DNA of 64,000 nt, from contig NZ_PPHF01000152.1 in the NCBI RefSeq assembly GCF_002904335.1, positions 102,825-166,824 of the forward strand, written 5' to 3'. This stretch comes from Amycolatopsis sp. CA-126428. Lineage in GTDB: Bacteria > Actinomycetota > Actinomycetes > Mycobacteriales > Pseudonocardiaceae. The notes under the pieces are model-generated. The model was not told the DNA's origin. It did not search any database and was given only the letters and a program-made list of their open reading frames with translations. How positions within the stretch are numbered: the stretch's first letter is position 1; every line of letters starts with the position of its first letter. Positions 27,925-36,879 of the stretch are shown here, one piece after another. A program made the position numbers and the translations under genes.

Positions 27925-29538
27925 ATGCCCAAGCAGATCAAATTCGACGAGGACGCTCGTCGCGCACTCGAGCGCGGGGTGAACAAGCTCGCCGACGCGG
28001 TCAAGGTCACGCTCGGCCCGCGCGGTCGCCACGTCGTGCTCGACAAGAAGTTCGGCGGGCCGACCATCACCCTCGACGGCGTGACCGTCGCCCGGGAGAT
28101 CGAGCTCGACGACCCGTTCGAGAACCTCGGCGCCCAGCTCGCCAAGAGCGTCGCCACCAAGACCAACGACGTCGCGGGTGACGGCACCACGACCGCGACC
28201 GTGCTCGCGCAGTCGCTGGTGAAGGTCGGCCTGCGCAACGTCGCGGCCGGCGCCAACCCCTCGTCGATCGGCCGCGGCATCGAGGCCGCCGCGGAGAAGG
28301 TCATCGAGATCCTCAAGGCCAAGGCCACCCCGGTCAAGGGCCGCGAGAACATCGCCCAGGTCGGCACCGTGACCTCGCGTGACGCGAACATCGGCGCCCT
28401 GCTCGGCGAGGCCGTCGAGAAGGTCGGCGAAGACGGCGTCATCACCATCGAGGAGTCGTCCACCCTGGCGACCGAGCTGGTGATCACCGAGGGCGTCCAG
28501 TTCGACAAGGGCTTCCTCTCGGCGCACTTCGCGACCAACCCGGAGGAGCAGAAGGCGATCCTCGAGGACGCCTACATCCTGCTCGTCCGCGAGAAGATTT
28601 CGTCGCTGGCCGACCTGCTGCCGGTGCTCGAGAAGGTCGTCGAGGCCAAGAAGCCGCTGCTGATCATCGCCGAGGACGTCGACGGCGAAGCGCTGTCCAC
28701 CCTCGTGGTGAACTCGCTGCGCAAGACGATCACCGCGGTCGCCGTCAAGGCGCCGTTCTTCGGTGACCGCCGCAAGGCGTTCCTGGACGACCTCGCGGTC
28801 GTCACCGGCGGCGAGGTGATCTCCACGGAGATCGGCATGAAGCTGGCCGACGCGAACCTCGGCTCGCTCGGCAGCGCGCGCCGCATCGTCGTCACCAAGG
28901 ACGACACCACGATCGTCGACGGCGCCGGCACCAAGGACGCCACCCAGGCGCGGATCGCGCAGATCCGCAAGGAGATCGAGAGCACCGACTCCGACTGGGA
29001 CCGCGAGAAGCTGCAGGAGCGGCTCGCGAAGCTCGGCGGCGGGGTCGCGGTGATCAAGGTCGGCGCGGCCACCGAGACCGAGCTGAACGAGCGCAAGCAC
29101 CGCATCGAGGACGCCGTGGCCGCGACCAAGGCGGCCGTCGAAGAGGGCATCCTGCCCGGCGGCGGTTCGGCGCTGGTGCACGCGGTCAAGGAGCTCGAGG
29201 GCGGCCTGGGCCTCTCCGGCGACGAAGCGACCGGTGTCCGGATCGTGAAGGACGCGCTGACGGCGCCGCTGTTCTGGATCGCGACCAACGCGGGCCACGA
29301 GGGCGCGGTCATCGTCAACAAGGTGCAGGAGCAGGGCTGGGGGCAGGGCTTCAACGCCGCCACCGGCGAGCTGACCGACCTGCTGGCCGCCGGCATCGTC
29401 GACCCGGTCAAGGTGACCCGGTCCGCGGTGGCGAACGCCGCCTCCATCGCCCGGCTGGTGCTGACCACGGAGTCGTCCGTGGTCGAGAAGCCGGCCGACG
29501 AGGAGCCCGCCGCGGGCGGGCACGGCCACTCGCACTGA
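27925..29538 (+). CDS. groL1: chaperonin GroEL, GroEL1 type with His-rich tail
   Basis: A 537-residue chaperonin subunit. It has the ATPase motif DVAGDGTTTATVLAQ and the expected equatorial, intermediate and apical domains. The C-terminus reads GGHGHSH rather than the GGM repeat of housekeeping GroEL. In mycobacteria the His-rich-tailed copy next to groES is GroEL1, with a separate essential GroEL2 elsewhere; I infer the same split here. The gene is under the upstream CIRCE promoter, and a hairpin follows the stop. Confidence 0.96.
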   Translation: MPKQIKFDEDARRALERGVNKLADAVKVTLGPRGRHVVLDKKFGGPTITLDGVTVAREIELDDPFENLGAQLAKSVATKTNDVAGDGTTTATVLAQSLVKVGLRNVAAGANPSSIGRGIEAAAEKVIEILKAKATPVKGRENIAQVGTVTSRDANIGALLGEAVEKVGEDGVITIEESSTLATELVITEGVQFDKGFLSAHFATNPEEQKAILEDAYILLVREKISSLADLLPVLEKVVEAKKPLLIIAEDVDGEALSTLVVNSLRKTITAVAVKAPFFGDRRKAFLDDLAVVTGGEVISTEIGMKLADANLGSLGSARRIVVTKDDTTIVDGAGTKDATQARIAQIRKEIESTDSDWDREKLQERLAKLGGGVAVIKVGAATETELNERKHRIEDAVAATKAAVEEGILPGGGSALVHAVKELEGGLGLSGDEATGVRIVKDALTAPLFWIATNAGHEGAVIVNKVQEQGWGQGFNAATGELTDLLAAGIVDPVKVTRSAVANAASIARLVLTTESSVVEKPADEEPAAGGHGHSH

Positions 29539-29549
29539 CGCAGTCCGCG

Positions 29550-29589
29550 AAGCGGGGCGGTCCTTCCGGGAGGGAGTGCCGCCCCGCTT
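29550..29589 (+). terminator. terminator after groEL1
   Basis: AAGCGGGGCGG (29550-29560) pairs perfectly with CCGCCCCGCTT (29579-29589), ending in a short T-run, 12 bases after the groEL1 stop. Confidence 0.8.
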
Positions 29590-29669
29590 TCGTGTGCCCG
29601 GAGCGGCCCCTTGAACGGCACGGAGGGCGGCACCCCACCCGGTGCCGCCCTCCGATGTCCGTGGTGCGC

Positions 29670-29972
29670 TCAGCCGCCGGACATGCTGAGCGCGCGTTTG
29701 TCCGATTTGATGATGTTCTCCCGCTCGGACTCCGAGAGCCCGCCCCAGATGCCGTAGGGCTCGTGCACCGCCAGCGCGTGGCTGCGGCACATCTCCAAGA
29801 CCGGGCAGCTCAGGCAGACGGCCTTCGCCCTGGCCTCCCGCCGTGCCCGCGCCGGGCCGCGCTCGCCGTCCGGGTGAAAGAAGGACGCGCTGTCCATCCC
29901 CCGGCACGACCCTTCGAGCTGCCAGTCCCACATGTCGGCGTTGGGTCCTGGGAGCCTGCGCGTGTCTGCCAT
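29670..29972 (-). CDS. whiB3: WhiB-family iron-sulfur transcription factor, WhiB3-like
   Basis: A 100-residue Fe-S redox regulator. The four cluster ligands are Cys23, Cys53, Cys56 and Cys62, followed by the GIWGG turn (74-78) and a basic C-terminus for DNA contact. The N-terminus RRLPGPNADMWDWQLEG and GMDSASFFHPDGERG match mycobacterial WhiB3. ATG 29972 has GGAGG eight bases upstream; longer in-frame starts lack one. It lies between groEL1 and sigD as in M. tuberculosis. WhiB3 proteins bind the housekeeping sigma factor and respond to redox and nitric oxide. Confidence 0.93.
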   Translation of the reverse strand: MADTRRLPGPNADMWDWQLEGSCRGMDSASFFHPDGERGPARARREARAKAVCLSCPVLEMCRSHALAVHEPYGIWGGLSESERENIIKSDKRALSMSGG

Positions 29973-30181
29973 CCTGACCGCCTCCGTCATTCGGTCGATG
30001 CCGCTAGCTGCTCTGCTGTGGTGCCGATACTCCATTCGGTACAACGGCGGTAACGTTAGAAGCGCGCCAATAGTTGTTCAAGCGATTCGGGTTGATTCAG
30101 CCGTTAGGCATCCCCCGGATGTGTGAGCAGGGCTTTCGCCTCCGGTTGCCGACTGCGCTGGGTGCCTGGATATTGAGCCTC

Positions 30182-31126
30182 GTGGGAGCTGGGTCGGGCA
30201 CCGAAGAACCCACCCTGCCGGTGGCCTCGGTCGCCCGCCGGCTCGGGGTCGCGCCGTCCACCCTCCGAACCTGGGACCGCCGCTACGGACTGGGCCCCAG
30301 CCGCCATACCGACGGCCGGCACCGCCGTTACGGGACCTCCGACATCGGCCGCCTCGAACTGATGCAGCGGGCGCTGCTGAGCGGCGCGTCGACGGCCGAG
30401 GCGGCGCGCTACGCCCTCGAGCAGATGCCCCGCTCCGGCCGGCCCCAGCCGGAGGAGCCTTCGGAGCCTGCCGGCGCCTCGGCGGCCGACGACGGCCTGG
30501 AGGTCCGTTCTCGTTTGGCCCGCCGCTTGAGCACGGCGGCGCTGGCGATGGACGTCGGCGCGGTCCAGCGCATGCTCGCGGACACCATCGCCGAGCTCGG
30601 CGTGCTCCCGGCCTGGACGGGCGTGATCGAGCCGGTCCTGTCGGCGCTCGGCGCGCGCTGGCGCGGTGCGAGCGCGGGGGCGGAGGTCGAGTACCTGCTG
30701 GCGGAGTGCGTGTTCGCGGCCCTGGTCCGCGCGACCCCGGTGCTCGACGAGCCCCGCAACACCCGCCCGGTCCTCCTCGGCTGCGTCCCCGACGAGCGCG
30801 ACTCGATGCCGATGTACGCGCTGGCGGCGTCCCTGGCGGGCCGCCGGATCGGCGCGCAGCTGTTCGGGGTGCCGTTGCCGGCGGAGGTGCTGGCGGTGGC
30901 GGTCCGCCGCAGCGCCCCGGCGGCGGTGGTGCTGTGGGCGCAGGGACGCGGGGTGGCGGACGCGCGGCTGTTCGCGAGGGTGTCCCGCGGACGCCAGCGC
31001 AGCAGGTTGTTCGCCTGCGGCCCAGGTTGGGATCCGGCGGGCCTGCCGGACAGGGTGGAGCTCCTGACGGACCTTCCGTCGGCGGCGGACCGCCTCGAGC
31101 ACGTCCTGGTCGGCGCCCACCACTAG
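30182..31126 (+). CDS. MerR-type regulator with B12-binding-like C-terminal domain
   Basis: A 314-residue regulator if started at GTG 30182; ATG 30119 is an in-frame alternative and neither has a clear ribosome site. The N-terminal MerR helix-turn-helix (about 10-80) has VASVARRLGVAPSTLRTWDRRYG and GRHRRY. The rest resembles the two-part helical/Rossmann cobalamin-binding region of CarH/LitR-type regulators. The DxHxxG cobalamin His motif is not seen (DERDSMP stands near that place), so B12 binding is doubtful. It is divergent from whiB3, with about 210 bases between. Confidence 0.82.
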   Translation: MGAGSGTEEPTLPVASVARRLGVAPSTLRTWDRRYGLGPSRHTDGRHRRYGTSDIGRLELMQRALLSGASTAEAARYALEQMPRSGRPQPEEPSEPAGASAADDGLEVRSRLARRLSTAALAMDVGAVQRMLADTIAELGVLPAWTGVIEPVLSALGARWRGASAGAEVEYLLAECVFAALVRATPVLDEPRNTRPVLLGCVPDERDSMPMYALAASLAGRRIGAQLFGVPLPAEVLAVAVRRSAPAAVVLWAQGRGVADARLFARVSRGRQRSRLFACGPGWDPAGLPDRVELLTDLPSAADRLEHVLVGAHH

Positions 31127-31205
31127 CTCCATTCGCTACCTTCGGCGACGTGCGTGACGGCACTTCGATCATGTTTTTGTCGGACCCACCCGCTAGAAAG
31201 GACGG

Positions 31206-32141
31206 GTGCACGAACCCGCCCTGAGGGCCGCCGCGTTCGGGAGCGATCCGCTGCCCGATCCCGCCGCCGTGCGCGGGGCCGGCAGCCCGCGGGAGCGGCT
31301 GCTCGCCGCCATCGTCCTCGGCGCCCAAGGCCGGTACGCCGCCGCTGCGACTCTGCTCGATGCCCTCCGGCGCGACAGCGATCCGGTGGTGGCCTCCCTC
31401 GCCGCCAGCACCCTCGCCTCGCACCGGCGGCAGCTGGGCGGCCACCGCCAGGCCCGCGCTCTCGACGGCGAGGCCTTCGCCAAGGTCGCCCACCTGGCCA
31501 CCGAGCGAGGCTCCGACGGCCCGGCCGCCTCCGGCGCGAAGGCGGTGTCCCGCCGCCCCGGAACCGGGATCGAAGCGGCCACCGGCCGCGACCCCGACGG
31601 CCTCGACGCCGCCGGCGCGAGAGCCGATGCCCTGCTCGGCCTGGCCGCCGACAACCTCGCCCTCGGCCGCCTCGCCGCCGCCCGCAGGCTCGCCGCGCGC
31701 GCCGGAACCGGTGCCGCCGGGTGGCGGGCCGGCGTCCGCGGCGGCTGGGTGGGTGCCGAAATCGCCCTCGCCGCAGGTCAGGGCGCCGATGCCGTGCCGC
31801 CCGCCGAGCGCGCTTTGGAAACCGCGCTCGCGCGGGGCGCGCGGCGGCACGCCGTGAAATCCCGGATTGTGCTGGCCGTGGCCCTGCGGGCGGCCGGGGC
31901 TCCCGATCACCGGAAGATTTCGGACGACCTTGTCGGAAATGCAATGGCGGCCGCGGAGGAATGCGAACTCCTTTCACTTTCGTGGCCGGCGGCGCTCGTC
32001 GCGGCCGACCTGCGCCCAGGACACGCCGAGGAGTATCGATTCAGAGTGGCGCAGGTGTTGCACGCAGTGTTACGAAGCGCAGATCCTTGCGGGAGGAGGG
32101 TTGCGGGGGAATCACCATGGGTCCCCGTCCCGGGTGGTTGA
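31206..32141 (+). CDS. hypothetical helical-repeat (TPR-like) protein
   Basis: A 311-residue Ala/Arg-rich protein beginning at GTG 31206 after AAAGGA. The sequence is a series of short amphipathic helices (for example AAAATLLDALRRDSDP and LGRLAAARRLAARAG), consistent with a TPR-like solenoid. There is no signal or membrane helix. By position it corresponds to the conserved hypothetical gene between whiB3 and sigD in mycobacteria (Rv3415c, from memory). It is followed by a response regulator gene after 131 bases. No function is known to me. Confidence 0.7.
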   Translation: MHEPALRAAAFGSDPLPDPAAVRGAGSPRERLLAAIVLGAQGRYAAAATLLDALRRDSDPVVASLAASTLASHRRQLGGHRQARALDGEAFAKVAHLATERGSDGPAASGAKAVSRRPGTGIEAATGRDPDGLDAAGARADALLGLAADNLALGRLAAARRLAARAGTGAAGWRAGVRGGWVGAEIALAAGQGADAVPPAERALETALARGARRHAVKSRIVLAVALRAAGAPDHRKISDDLVGNAMAAAEECELLSLSWPAALVAADLRPGHAEEYRFRVAQVLHAVLRSADPCGRRVAGESPWVPVPGG

Positions 32142-32272
32142 GCCGTCGGAATGGGGTGTTCCGGCATCCGGGCTAAGAAACTTCAAAAAAAGCCACCGGA
32201 TCGTGTCAAGGTTCGGGCTAAAGCGTCCGATAGGGGAAGAGGAATGTCACCCGGCTGCAGGAAGGAAACCCC

Positions 32273-32869
32273 GTGACGACGGTCTTGATCTGCGACGACC
32301 GACGCAGTGTCCGTGAAGGGCTCACCCGAGTGATGTCCGCGGTCCCTGGGGTCAGTCGCATCGACTGCGTAGCGCACGGTGACGAGCTGCTGGCCCGGTA
32401 CTCCCGTCAGCCCGTCGACGTCGTGCTGGTCGGGACGCAACGCGCGGTCCCGACGGGTGTCGAAGCCACCCGGCGGCTCGTCTCGGCCAACCCCCAGGCG
32501 AACGTCATCGTCTTCGGTGCCCCGGACGACGCGGGCAGCATCGCCGCCGCGATCGCCGGCGGTGCCCGCGGCTACCTCCGCTGGGACGCGTCCCGGCCGG
32601 AGCTGGTCGCCGCGCTGGCCCACACCCTGGCGAGCACCTCGGTGCCCGCGCCCCGTTAGCCGTCCGACCCGGGCGTCCAGCTGACCGAGCGCGAGCTTCA
32701 GGTGCTCCGCGGGATGAGCCAGGGCAAGAGCAACGGCCAGATCGGCCGCGAGCTCTACCTGTCCGAGGACACGGTCAAAACCCACGCTCGGCGGTTGTTC
32801 CGCAAGCTGGGCGTGCGCGACCGCGCGCAGGCCGTCGCCCACGGCTTCCGCCGCGGCCTGGTCAGCTGA
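32273..32869 (+). pseudogene. LuxR-type response regulator interrupted by an in-frame amber codon
   Basis: From GTG 32273 (GGAAGG upstream) the frame encodes an atypical receiver domain and stops at TAG 32657-32659, codon 129. The same frame then continues without any change to TGA 32867-32869 and encodes a complete LuxR helix-turn-helix (LTERELQVLRGMSQGKSN, LSEDTVKTHARRLFRKLG). The intact product would be 198 residues. A single C-to-T change of CAG to TAG would explain it. The receiver lacks the phospho-acceptor Asp (Gly54 in VLVGTQ). Options are a recent nonsense mutation, suppression, independent restart at the internal ATG in RGMSQG, or a sequencing error. A terminator follows at 32916. 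Confidence 0.85.
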
Positions 32870-33247
32870 CCTGCCGCTCTCCCCGTTCCTGACACGGCCG
32901 GTTCACAGGTGACGACGGGCCAGGGCGCACCGCCCTGGCCCGCACCTATGTGGTCCCCATCACAACTCCGGCGTTCGATGTGGCGGATTCCCGCCTCGCC
33001 ACGCCGCCCCTCCGGCGGATTTCGTACCCGCACCCGGGCTCGCTCGTTGAATCGGCGACCTCGACCGCGGGTCTGCAGGACGACCCGTATTTTCGCGGCT
33101 CCGCCCGCCGCGGCGCGCCCGGGTTACACCGCGCGCGCCGGTAGGGAGGGAGCCGACGGTACGGTAGCGGTCACCGGTGCGCGGTGGAGGCGACCACGGG
33201 CCGGGTTCTTTGCACACCTACACGTAACACTGGGACTGTTGTCTGCG
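32870..33247. other. 378-base region between the response regulator and sigD
   Basis: No convincing gene is present; several open frames pass through but lack codon bias and starts. It contains a strong hairpin at 32916-32942 and a probable extracytoplasmic-type sigma promoter at 33224-33249. Confidence 0.6.
32916..32942. terminator. terminator after the response regulator frame
   Basis: CGGGCCAGGGCG (32916-32927) and CGCCCTGGCCCG (32931-32942) are exact complements around CAC, 47 bases after the TGA that closes the helix-turn-helix frame. Confidence 0.75.
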
Positions 33248-33249
33248 AT
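33224..33249 (+). promoter_or_regulatory. candidate ECF-type promoter of sigD
   Basis: GTAACACT at 33224-33231 and CGAT at 33246-33249 are 17 bases apart (counting from GTAAC), the spacing and shape of many ECF sigma promoters. Initiation would fall near 33256, close to GTG 33257, which suggests autoregulation and possibly a leaderless message. Confidence 0.45.
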
Positions 33250-33820
33250 GGCCAATGTGGGGGATGGACTGGATGAACCGGTCGCCGCTGCTGTCGAGGG
33301 AGATCCCCAGGCAGTCGAGCGGCTGCTGGCTGCTATCCGTCCACTGGTAGTGCGGTATTGCCGCGCTCGGGTTGGCAGGCAGGAGCGATCGTTCGCTTCG
33401 GCGGACGACGTTGCGCAGGAGGTGTGTCTCGCGGTGCTAACGGCATTGCCCTCGTACCGCGATCAAGGCCGCCCGTTTCTGGCCTTCGTCTACGGCATCG
33501 CCCAGCACAAGGTGGCCGACGCGCACCGCGCAGCGGCCCGGAACCGGGCCGAGCCGGTGGCCGAGATCCCCGACGAGGTCGAGGGCGGGGTCGGCCCCGA
33601 GCAGCGGGCGCTGCAAGGTGAACTGAACGAGCGGATGTCCCAGTTGTTGCAGGTGCTGCCGGACAAGCAGCGGGAGATCGTGGTGTTGCGCGTGGTCGTG
33701 GGCCTGTCGGCGGAGGAGACCGCGGACGCGGTCGGTTCCACCCCGGGTGCCGTCCGCGTCGCCCAGCACCGCGCCCTCGCGCGGCTGAGAAAGGTCCTGG
33801 CCGCGGAGGAGGTGATCTGA
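33248..33820 (+). CDS. sigD: ECF RNA polymerase sigma factor SigD
   Basis: A 190-residue sigma-70 family ECF factor. Region 2 contains VVRYCRARVG and ADDVAQEVCLAVLTALPSYRDQGRPFLAF; region 4 contains LPDKQREIVVLRVVVGLSAEETADAVGSTPGAVRVAQHRAL. Both are very close to mycobacterial SigD. ATG 33248 is given, but GTG 33257 is a serious alternative because a likely promoter ends at 33249. The anti-sigma gene rsdA starts on the base after the stop codon, so sigma and anti-sigma are made together. Confidence 0.94.
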   Translation: MANVGDGLDEPVAAAVEGDPQAVERLLAAIRPLVVRYCRARVGRQERSFASADDVAQEVCLAVLTALPSYRDQGRPFLAFVYGIAQHKVADAHRAAARNRAEPVAEIPDEVEGGVGPEQRALQGELNERMSQLLQVLPDKQREIVVLRVVVGLSAEETADAVGSTPGAVRVAQHRALARLRKVLAAEEVI

Positions 33821-34756
33821 GTGACCGGTCGTGAGAAGAGATTCGAGCCGGACGACGTCTTCGGCAGTGGCCTGACCGCGTCGGAGGCGGAGTTCGCCGC
33901 CGACCTGTCGGCCGTGCAGGCCGATGACGCACTGCTCGACGCGCTCGGCGGGTCCGACCCGGCGCTGGCCGACGGTCTCGGCGACCAGGAGCTCAACGCG
34001 TTGCTGGTGGCGTGGCGAAGAGACATCGACAGCGAGCCGCTGGCCGAGCTCGTCGACGTCGACACCGCCGTGCGCACCGTCAGCACCGCCGCTCTCGCGA
34101 AGCGGCACGCTTCGAGCGGACGCCGTCGCAGGCTGCTCGTCCCGGTCGCCGTCGCCGCCGCCGTGCTGGCGATCGCGTTCACCGGCACCGGGCTGGCCGC
34201 GCGCTCCGCGCAACCCGGCGACACCCTGTGGGGCCTCGCCAAGGTCCTCTACTCCGACCACACCCGTTCCGTCGAGGCGGCCGCGACAGCGAAGCTCGAC
34301 CTCGAAAAGGCCAACCTCGCCATCGCCGGCGGCAACCTCGACGCCGCCCGCCAGGCCCTCCAGGACGCCCAGGCCGCCCTGTCGCAGGTCACCGACGAGG
34401 AGAACCGCGATCAGCTGATGGAGCAGCACCGGCAGCTCGCCGCCCAGCTCCAGAACCCCGAAGCGCCGGTCCAGGGCCCGATCCAGACCTCGGTCCCGCC
34501 GGTTTCGCCCGGCGCGCCGACGAGCCAGGCGCTGCCGGCCGGGTCGGCGTCGTCCCTCCCGGGCAGCGGCAGCGGCACCACGAGCCTGCCGGGCAGCGCG
34601 ACCCCGACGCCGACGCCCCCGCCGCCGACCACCACACCGCCGCCGACCACGACCCCGGCGCCGCCGAGCACCACCGGCGCCACCGGCAACGACCCGGGCA
34701 CCCCGCGCAGCGAGTCCGCGGGCGGTCAGCCACAGGGCGTCAGCGAAACCCCGTAG
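33821..34756 (+). CDS. rsdA: anti-sigma-D factor RsdA
   Basis: A 311-residue membrane anti-sigma factor. The cytoplasmic N-terminus (1-100) contains the sigma-D binding segment NALLVAWRRDIDSEPLAELVD. RRRR and a single helix (about 105-127) anchor it, with a helical extracytoplasmic part (130-215) and a Ser/Thr/Pro-rich tail. GTG 33821 follows the sigD stop (TGAGTG) without a gap. Regulated proteolysis of RsdA frees SigD in the family; the protease is not encoded here. A perfect terminator closes the unit. Confidence 0.92.
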   Translation: MTGREKRFEPDDVFGSGLTASEAEFAADLSAVQADDALLDALGGSDPALADGLGDQELNALLVAWRRDIDSEPLAELVDVDTAVRTVSTAALAKRHASSGRRRRLLVPVAVAAAVLAIAFTGTGLAARSAQPGDTLWGLAKVLYSDHTRSVEAAATAKLDLEKANLAIAGGNLDAARQALQDAQAALSQVTDEENRDQLMEQHRQLAAQLQNPEAPVQGPIQTSVPPVSPGAPTSQALPAGSASSLPGSGSGTTSLPGSATPTPTPPPPTTTPPPTTTPAPPSTTGATGNDPGTPRSESAGGQPQGVSETP

Positions 34757-34760
34757 AACG

Positions 34761-34808
34761 GACAGCGAAAAGCCCTGGTGAGGAAACTCACCAGGGCTTT
34801 TCGCTGTC
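34761..34808. terminator. perfect 22-bp bidirectional terminator after rsdA
   Basis: Arms 34761-34782 and 34787-34808 are exact complements around a GAAA loop (a GNRA tetraloop). AAAAG and CTTTT in the outer stem provide A- and T-runs for both directions, between convergent rsdA and the DUF5319 gene. Confidence 0.95.
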
Positions 34809-34822
34809 TTCGGGGAGTGCGC

Positions 34823-35218
34823 TCAGTAGGCGCTTTCGTTGGCCGTGACACCGTCGGCGAAGCCGCGGCAGTAGTCCCAGCTCACGTAGTCGCCGGGGTT
34901 CGGGTCGTAGGCCGGCTCGTGCGGACGCATCCGCCCGTCGGCCAGCAGCTGCTCGAGGCTCGCCCGCAGCAGGTGCCAGTCGTGGTAGTGCGGTTCGTCG
35001 CACTCACCGCAGTCGACGACGATCCCGCGAACCCCGCGGGGTTCGAGGAGAGCCTGGTAGACGGCCAGATCCGACAGATCGGCCAGTAGTTCGGTGCGTT
35101 CGGAGTCGCTGATCGGCTCGTCCAGCCGGTCCTCGGGGTCTCCGAATGCGCGGGCCGGGTCGTCCGGGTCGTCCGCGAACGGGTCTGGAGGCAGGACATC
35201 GTGCGCCACGGCCTGCAC
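34823..35218 (-). CDS. DUF5319 family protein
   Basis: A 131-residue acidic cytoplasmic protein found in actinobacteria between rsdA and guaB2. It contains DPFADDPDDPA near the start, ISDSERTELLADLSDL, VDCGECDEPHYHDWHLLR and DYVSWDYCRGFADG. The CGEC and PHYHDWH residues could bind metal (inference). GTG 35218 is chosen from resemblance to relatives; GTG 35209 is also possible, and the ribosome site is weak. It is divergent from guaB with about 150 bases between. Function is not known. Confidence 0.85.
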   Translation of the reverse strand: MQAVAHDVLPPDPFADDPDDPARAFGDPEDRLDEPISDSERTELLADLSDLAVYQALLEPRGVRGIVVDCGECDEPHYHDWHLLRASLEQLLADGRMRPHEPAYDPNPGDYVSWDYCRGFADGVTANESAY

Positions 35219-35367
35219 GGTACCGGTCGGCCCCGCCGGCCCGCCCACCGCCCGGGGCGGGCGCCGGGCGGCGGATATCATGAGGGGAAGGCTCCGGGTT
35301 GCCGCTGATCTTGGATCGAAGACCGGCGACCCCCGCTCATCCCGCGCCAGGAAGGCCCTTCACCCGC

Positions 35368-36879
35368 ATGACCAGCGACGGCATCACCGCCCCCGTTCCG
35401 GCCAAGTTCGCCATGCTCGGCCTGACCTTCGACGACGTGCTGCTGCTGCCGGCCGAATCGGACGTCGTGCCGAGCTCCGTCGACACGAGTTCCCGGCTGA
35501 CCCGGAACATCACCCTCGGCGTCCCGCTGGTGTCCGCGGCGATGGACACCGTCACCGAGGCGCGGATGGCCATCGCCATGGCCCGCCAGGGCGGCATCGG
35601 CGTCCTCCAGCGCAACCTGCCGATCGACGAGCAGGCCGCCGCGGTCGAGGTCGTCAAGCGGTCGGAGGCCGGCATGGTCACCGACCCGGTCACCTGCGCC
35701 CCCGACGCGACGCTGGCCGAGGTCGACGCCCTGTGCGCGAAGTTCCGCATCTCCGGCGTGCCGGTGACCGACGCGGCCGGGACCCTGGTGGGCATCATCA
35801 CCAACCGCGACATGCGGTTCGAGGTCGACCACAGCCGCCCGGTGTCCGAGGTCATGACGAAGGCGCCGCTGGTCACCGCCCAGGTCGGGGTGTCGGCGGA
35901 CGCCGCGCTCGGCCTGCTGCGCCGGCACAAGATCGAGAAGCTGCCGATCGTCGACGGCGCGGGCAAGCTCCGCGGGCTGATCACGGTCAAGGACTTCGTG
36001 AAGACCGAGCAGTACCCGAAGGCGACGAAGGACCCGGACGGCCGGCTCATCGTCGGTGCCGCGGTCGGCGTGGGCGTCGACGGGCACAAGCGCGCGATGA
36101 CGCTGGCCGAAGCGGGCGTCGACGTGCTGATGGTCGACACCGCGCACGGGCACTCCCGCGCGGTCGTCGACACGGTCTCGCTGCTGAAGAAGGAGCTGGG
36201 CGAGTCGGTCGACATCGTCGGCGGCAACGTCGCGACCCGGGCCGGCGCGCAGGCGCTGGTCGACGCGGGCGCCGACGGCATCAAGGTCGGCGTCGGCCCC
36301 GGCTCCATCTGCACCACCCGGATCGTGGCGGGCGTCGGCGTGCCGCAGATCTCGGCGATCTACGAGGCCGACCAGGCCGCGCGGCCGGCGGGCATCCCGG
36401 TGATCGGCGACGGCGGCATCCAGTACTCCGGCGACATCGCGAAGGCCATCGCGGCCGGCGCGTCCACGGTGATGCTGGGCAGCCTGCTCGCCGGCACCGC
36501 CGAGTCGCCGGGTGACCTGATCCTGGTCGGCGGCAAGCAGTTCAAGGTCTACCGCGGCATGGGCTCGCTGGGCGCGATGCAGTCCCGCGGCCAGGGCAAG
36601 TCCTACTCGAAGGACCGCTACGCCCAGGACGACGTGCTCAACGAGGACAAGCTGGTCCCCGAGGGCATCGAGGGCCGGATCCCGTTCCGCGGGCCGCTGT
36701 CGAACGTCGTGCACCAGCTGATCGGCGGCCTGCGCGCCGGGATGGGCTACGCGGGGGCCGAGACGATCGCGCAGCTGCAGGAAGCGCAGCTGGTGCGGAT
36801 CACCGCGGCCGGGCTCAAGGAGAGCCACCCGCACGACATCACGATGACCGTCGAAGCGCCGAACTACACGACCCGCTAG
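35368..36879 (+). CDS. guaB: inosine-5'-monophosphate dehydrogenase
   Basis: The NAD-dependent IMP-to-XMP step of GMP synthesis. It is 503 residues from ATG 35368, preceded by AGGAAGG. TFDDVLLLP opens the barrel, two CBS domains lie around residues 95-220, the catalytic loop is GPGSICTTR with Cys315, and GYAGAETI closes the barrel. By position it is the guaB2 copy, the essential IMPDH of mycobacteria. The last codons are partly duplicated just downstream (36890-36927). guaB3 and guaA lie further on, so most of the GMP branch is in this window. Confidence 0.97.
   Translation: MTSDGITAPVPAKFAMLGLTFDDVLLLPAESDVVPSSVDTSSRLTRNITLGVPLVSAAMDTVTEARMAIAMARQGGIGVLQRNLPIDEQAAAVEVVKRSEAGMVTDPVTCAPDATLAEVDALCAKFRISGVPVTDAAGTLVGIITNRDMRFEVDHSRPVSEVMTKAPLVTAQVGVSADAALGLLRRHKIEKLPIVDGAGKLRGLITVKDFVKTEQYPKATKDPDGRLIVGAAVGVGVDGHKRAMTLAEAGVDVLMVDTAHGHSRAVVDTVSLLKKELGESVDIVGGNVATRAGAQALVDAGADGIKVGVGPGSICTTRIVAGVGVPQISAIYEADQAARPAGIPVIGDGGIQYSGDIAKAIAAGASTVMLGSLLAGTAESPGDLILVGGKQFKVYRGMGSLGAMQSRGQGKSYSKDRYAQDDVLNEDKLVPEGIEGRIPFRGPLSNVVHQLIGGLRAGMGYAGAETIAQLQEAQLVRITAAGLKESHPHDITMTVEAPNYTTR

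Noticed and set aside
32183..32842. 219-residue minus-strand frame over the response regulator
   Set aside because: Shadow frame; the plus strand encodes recognisable receiver and LuxR domains.
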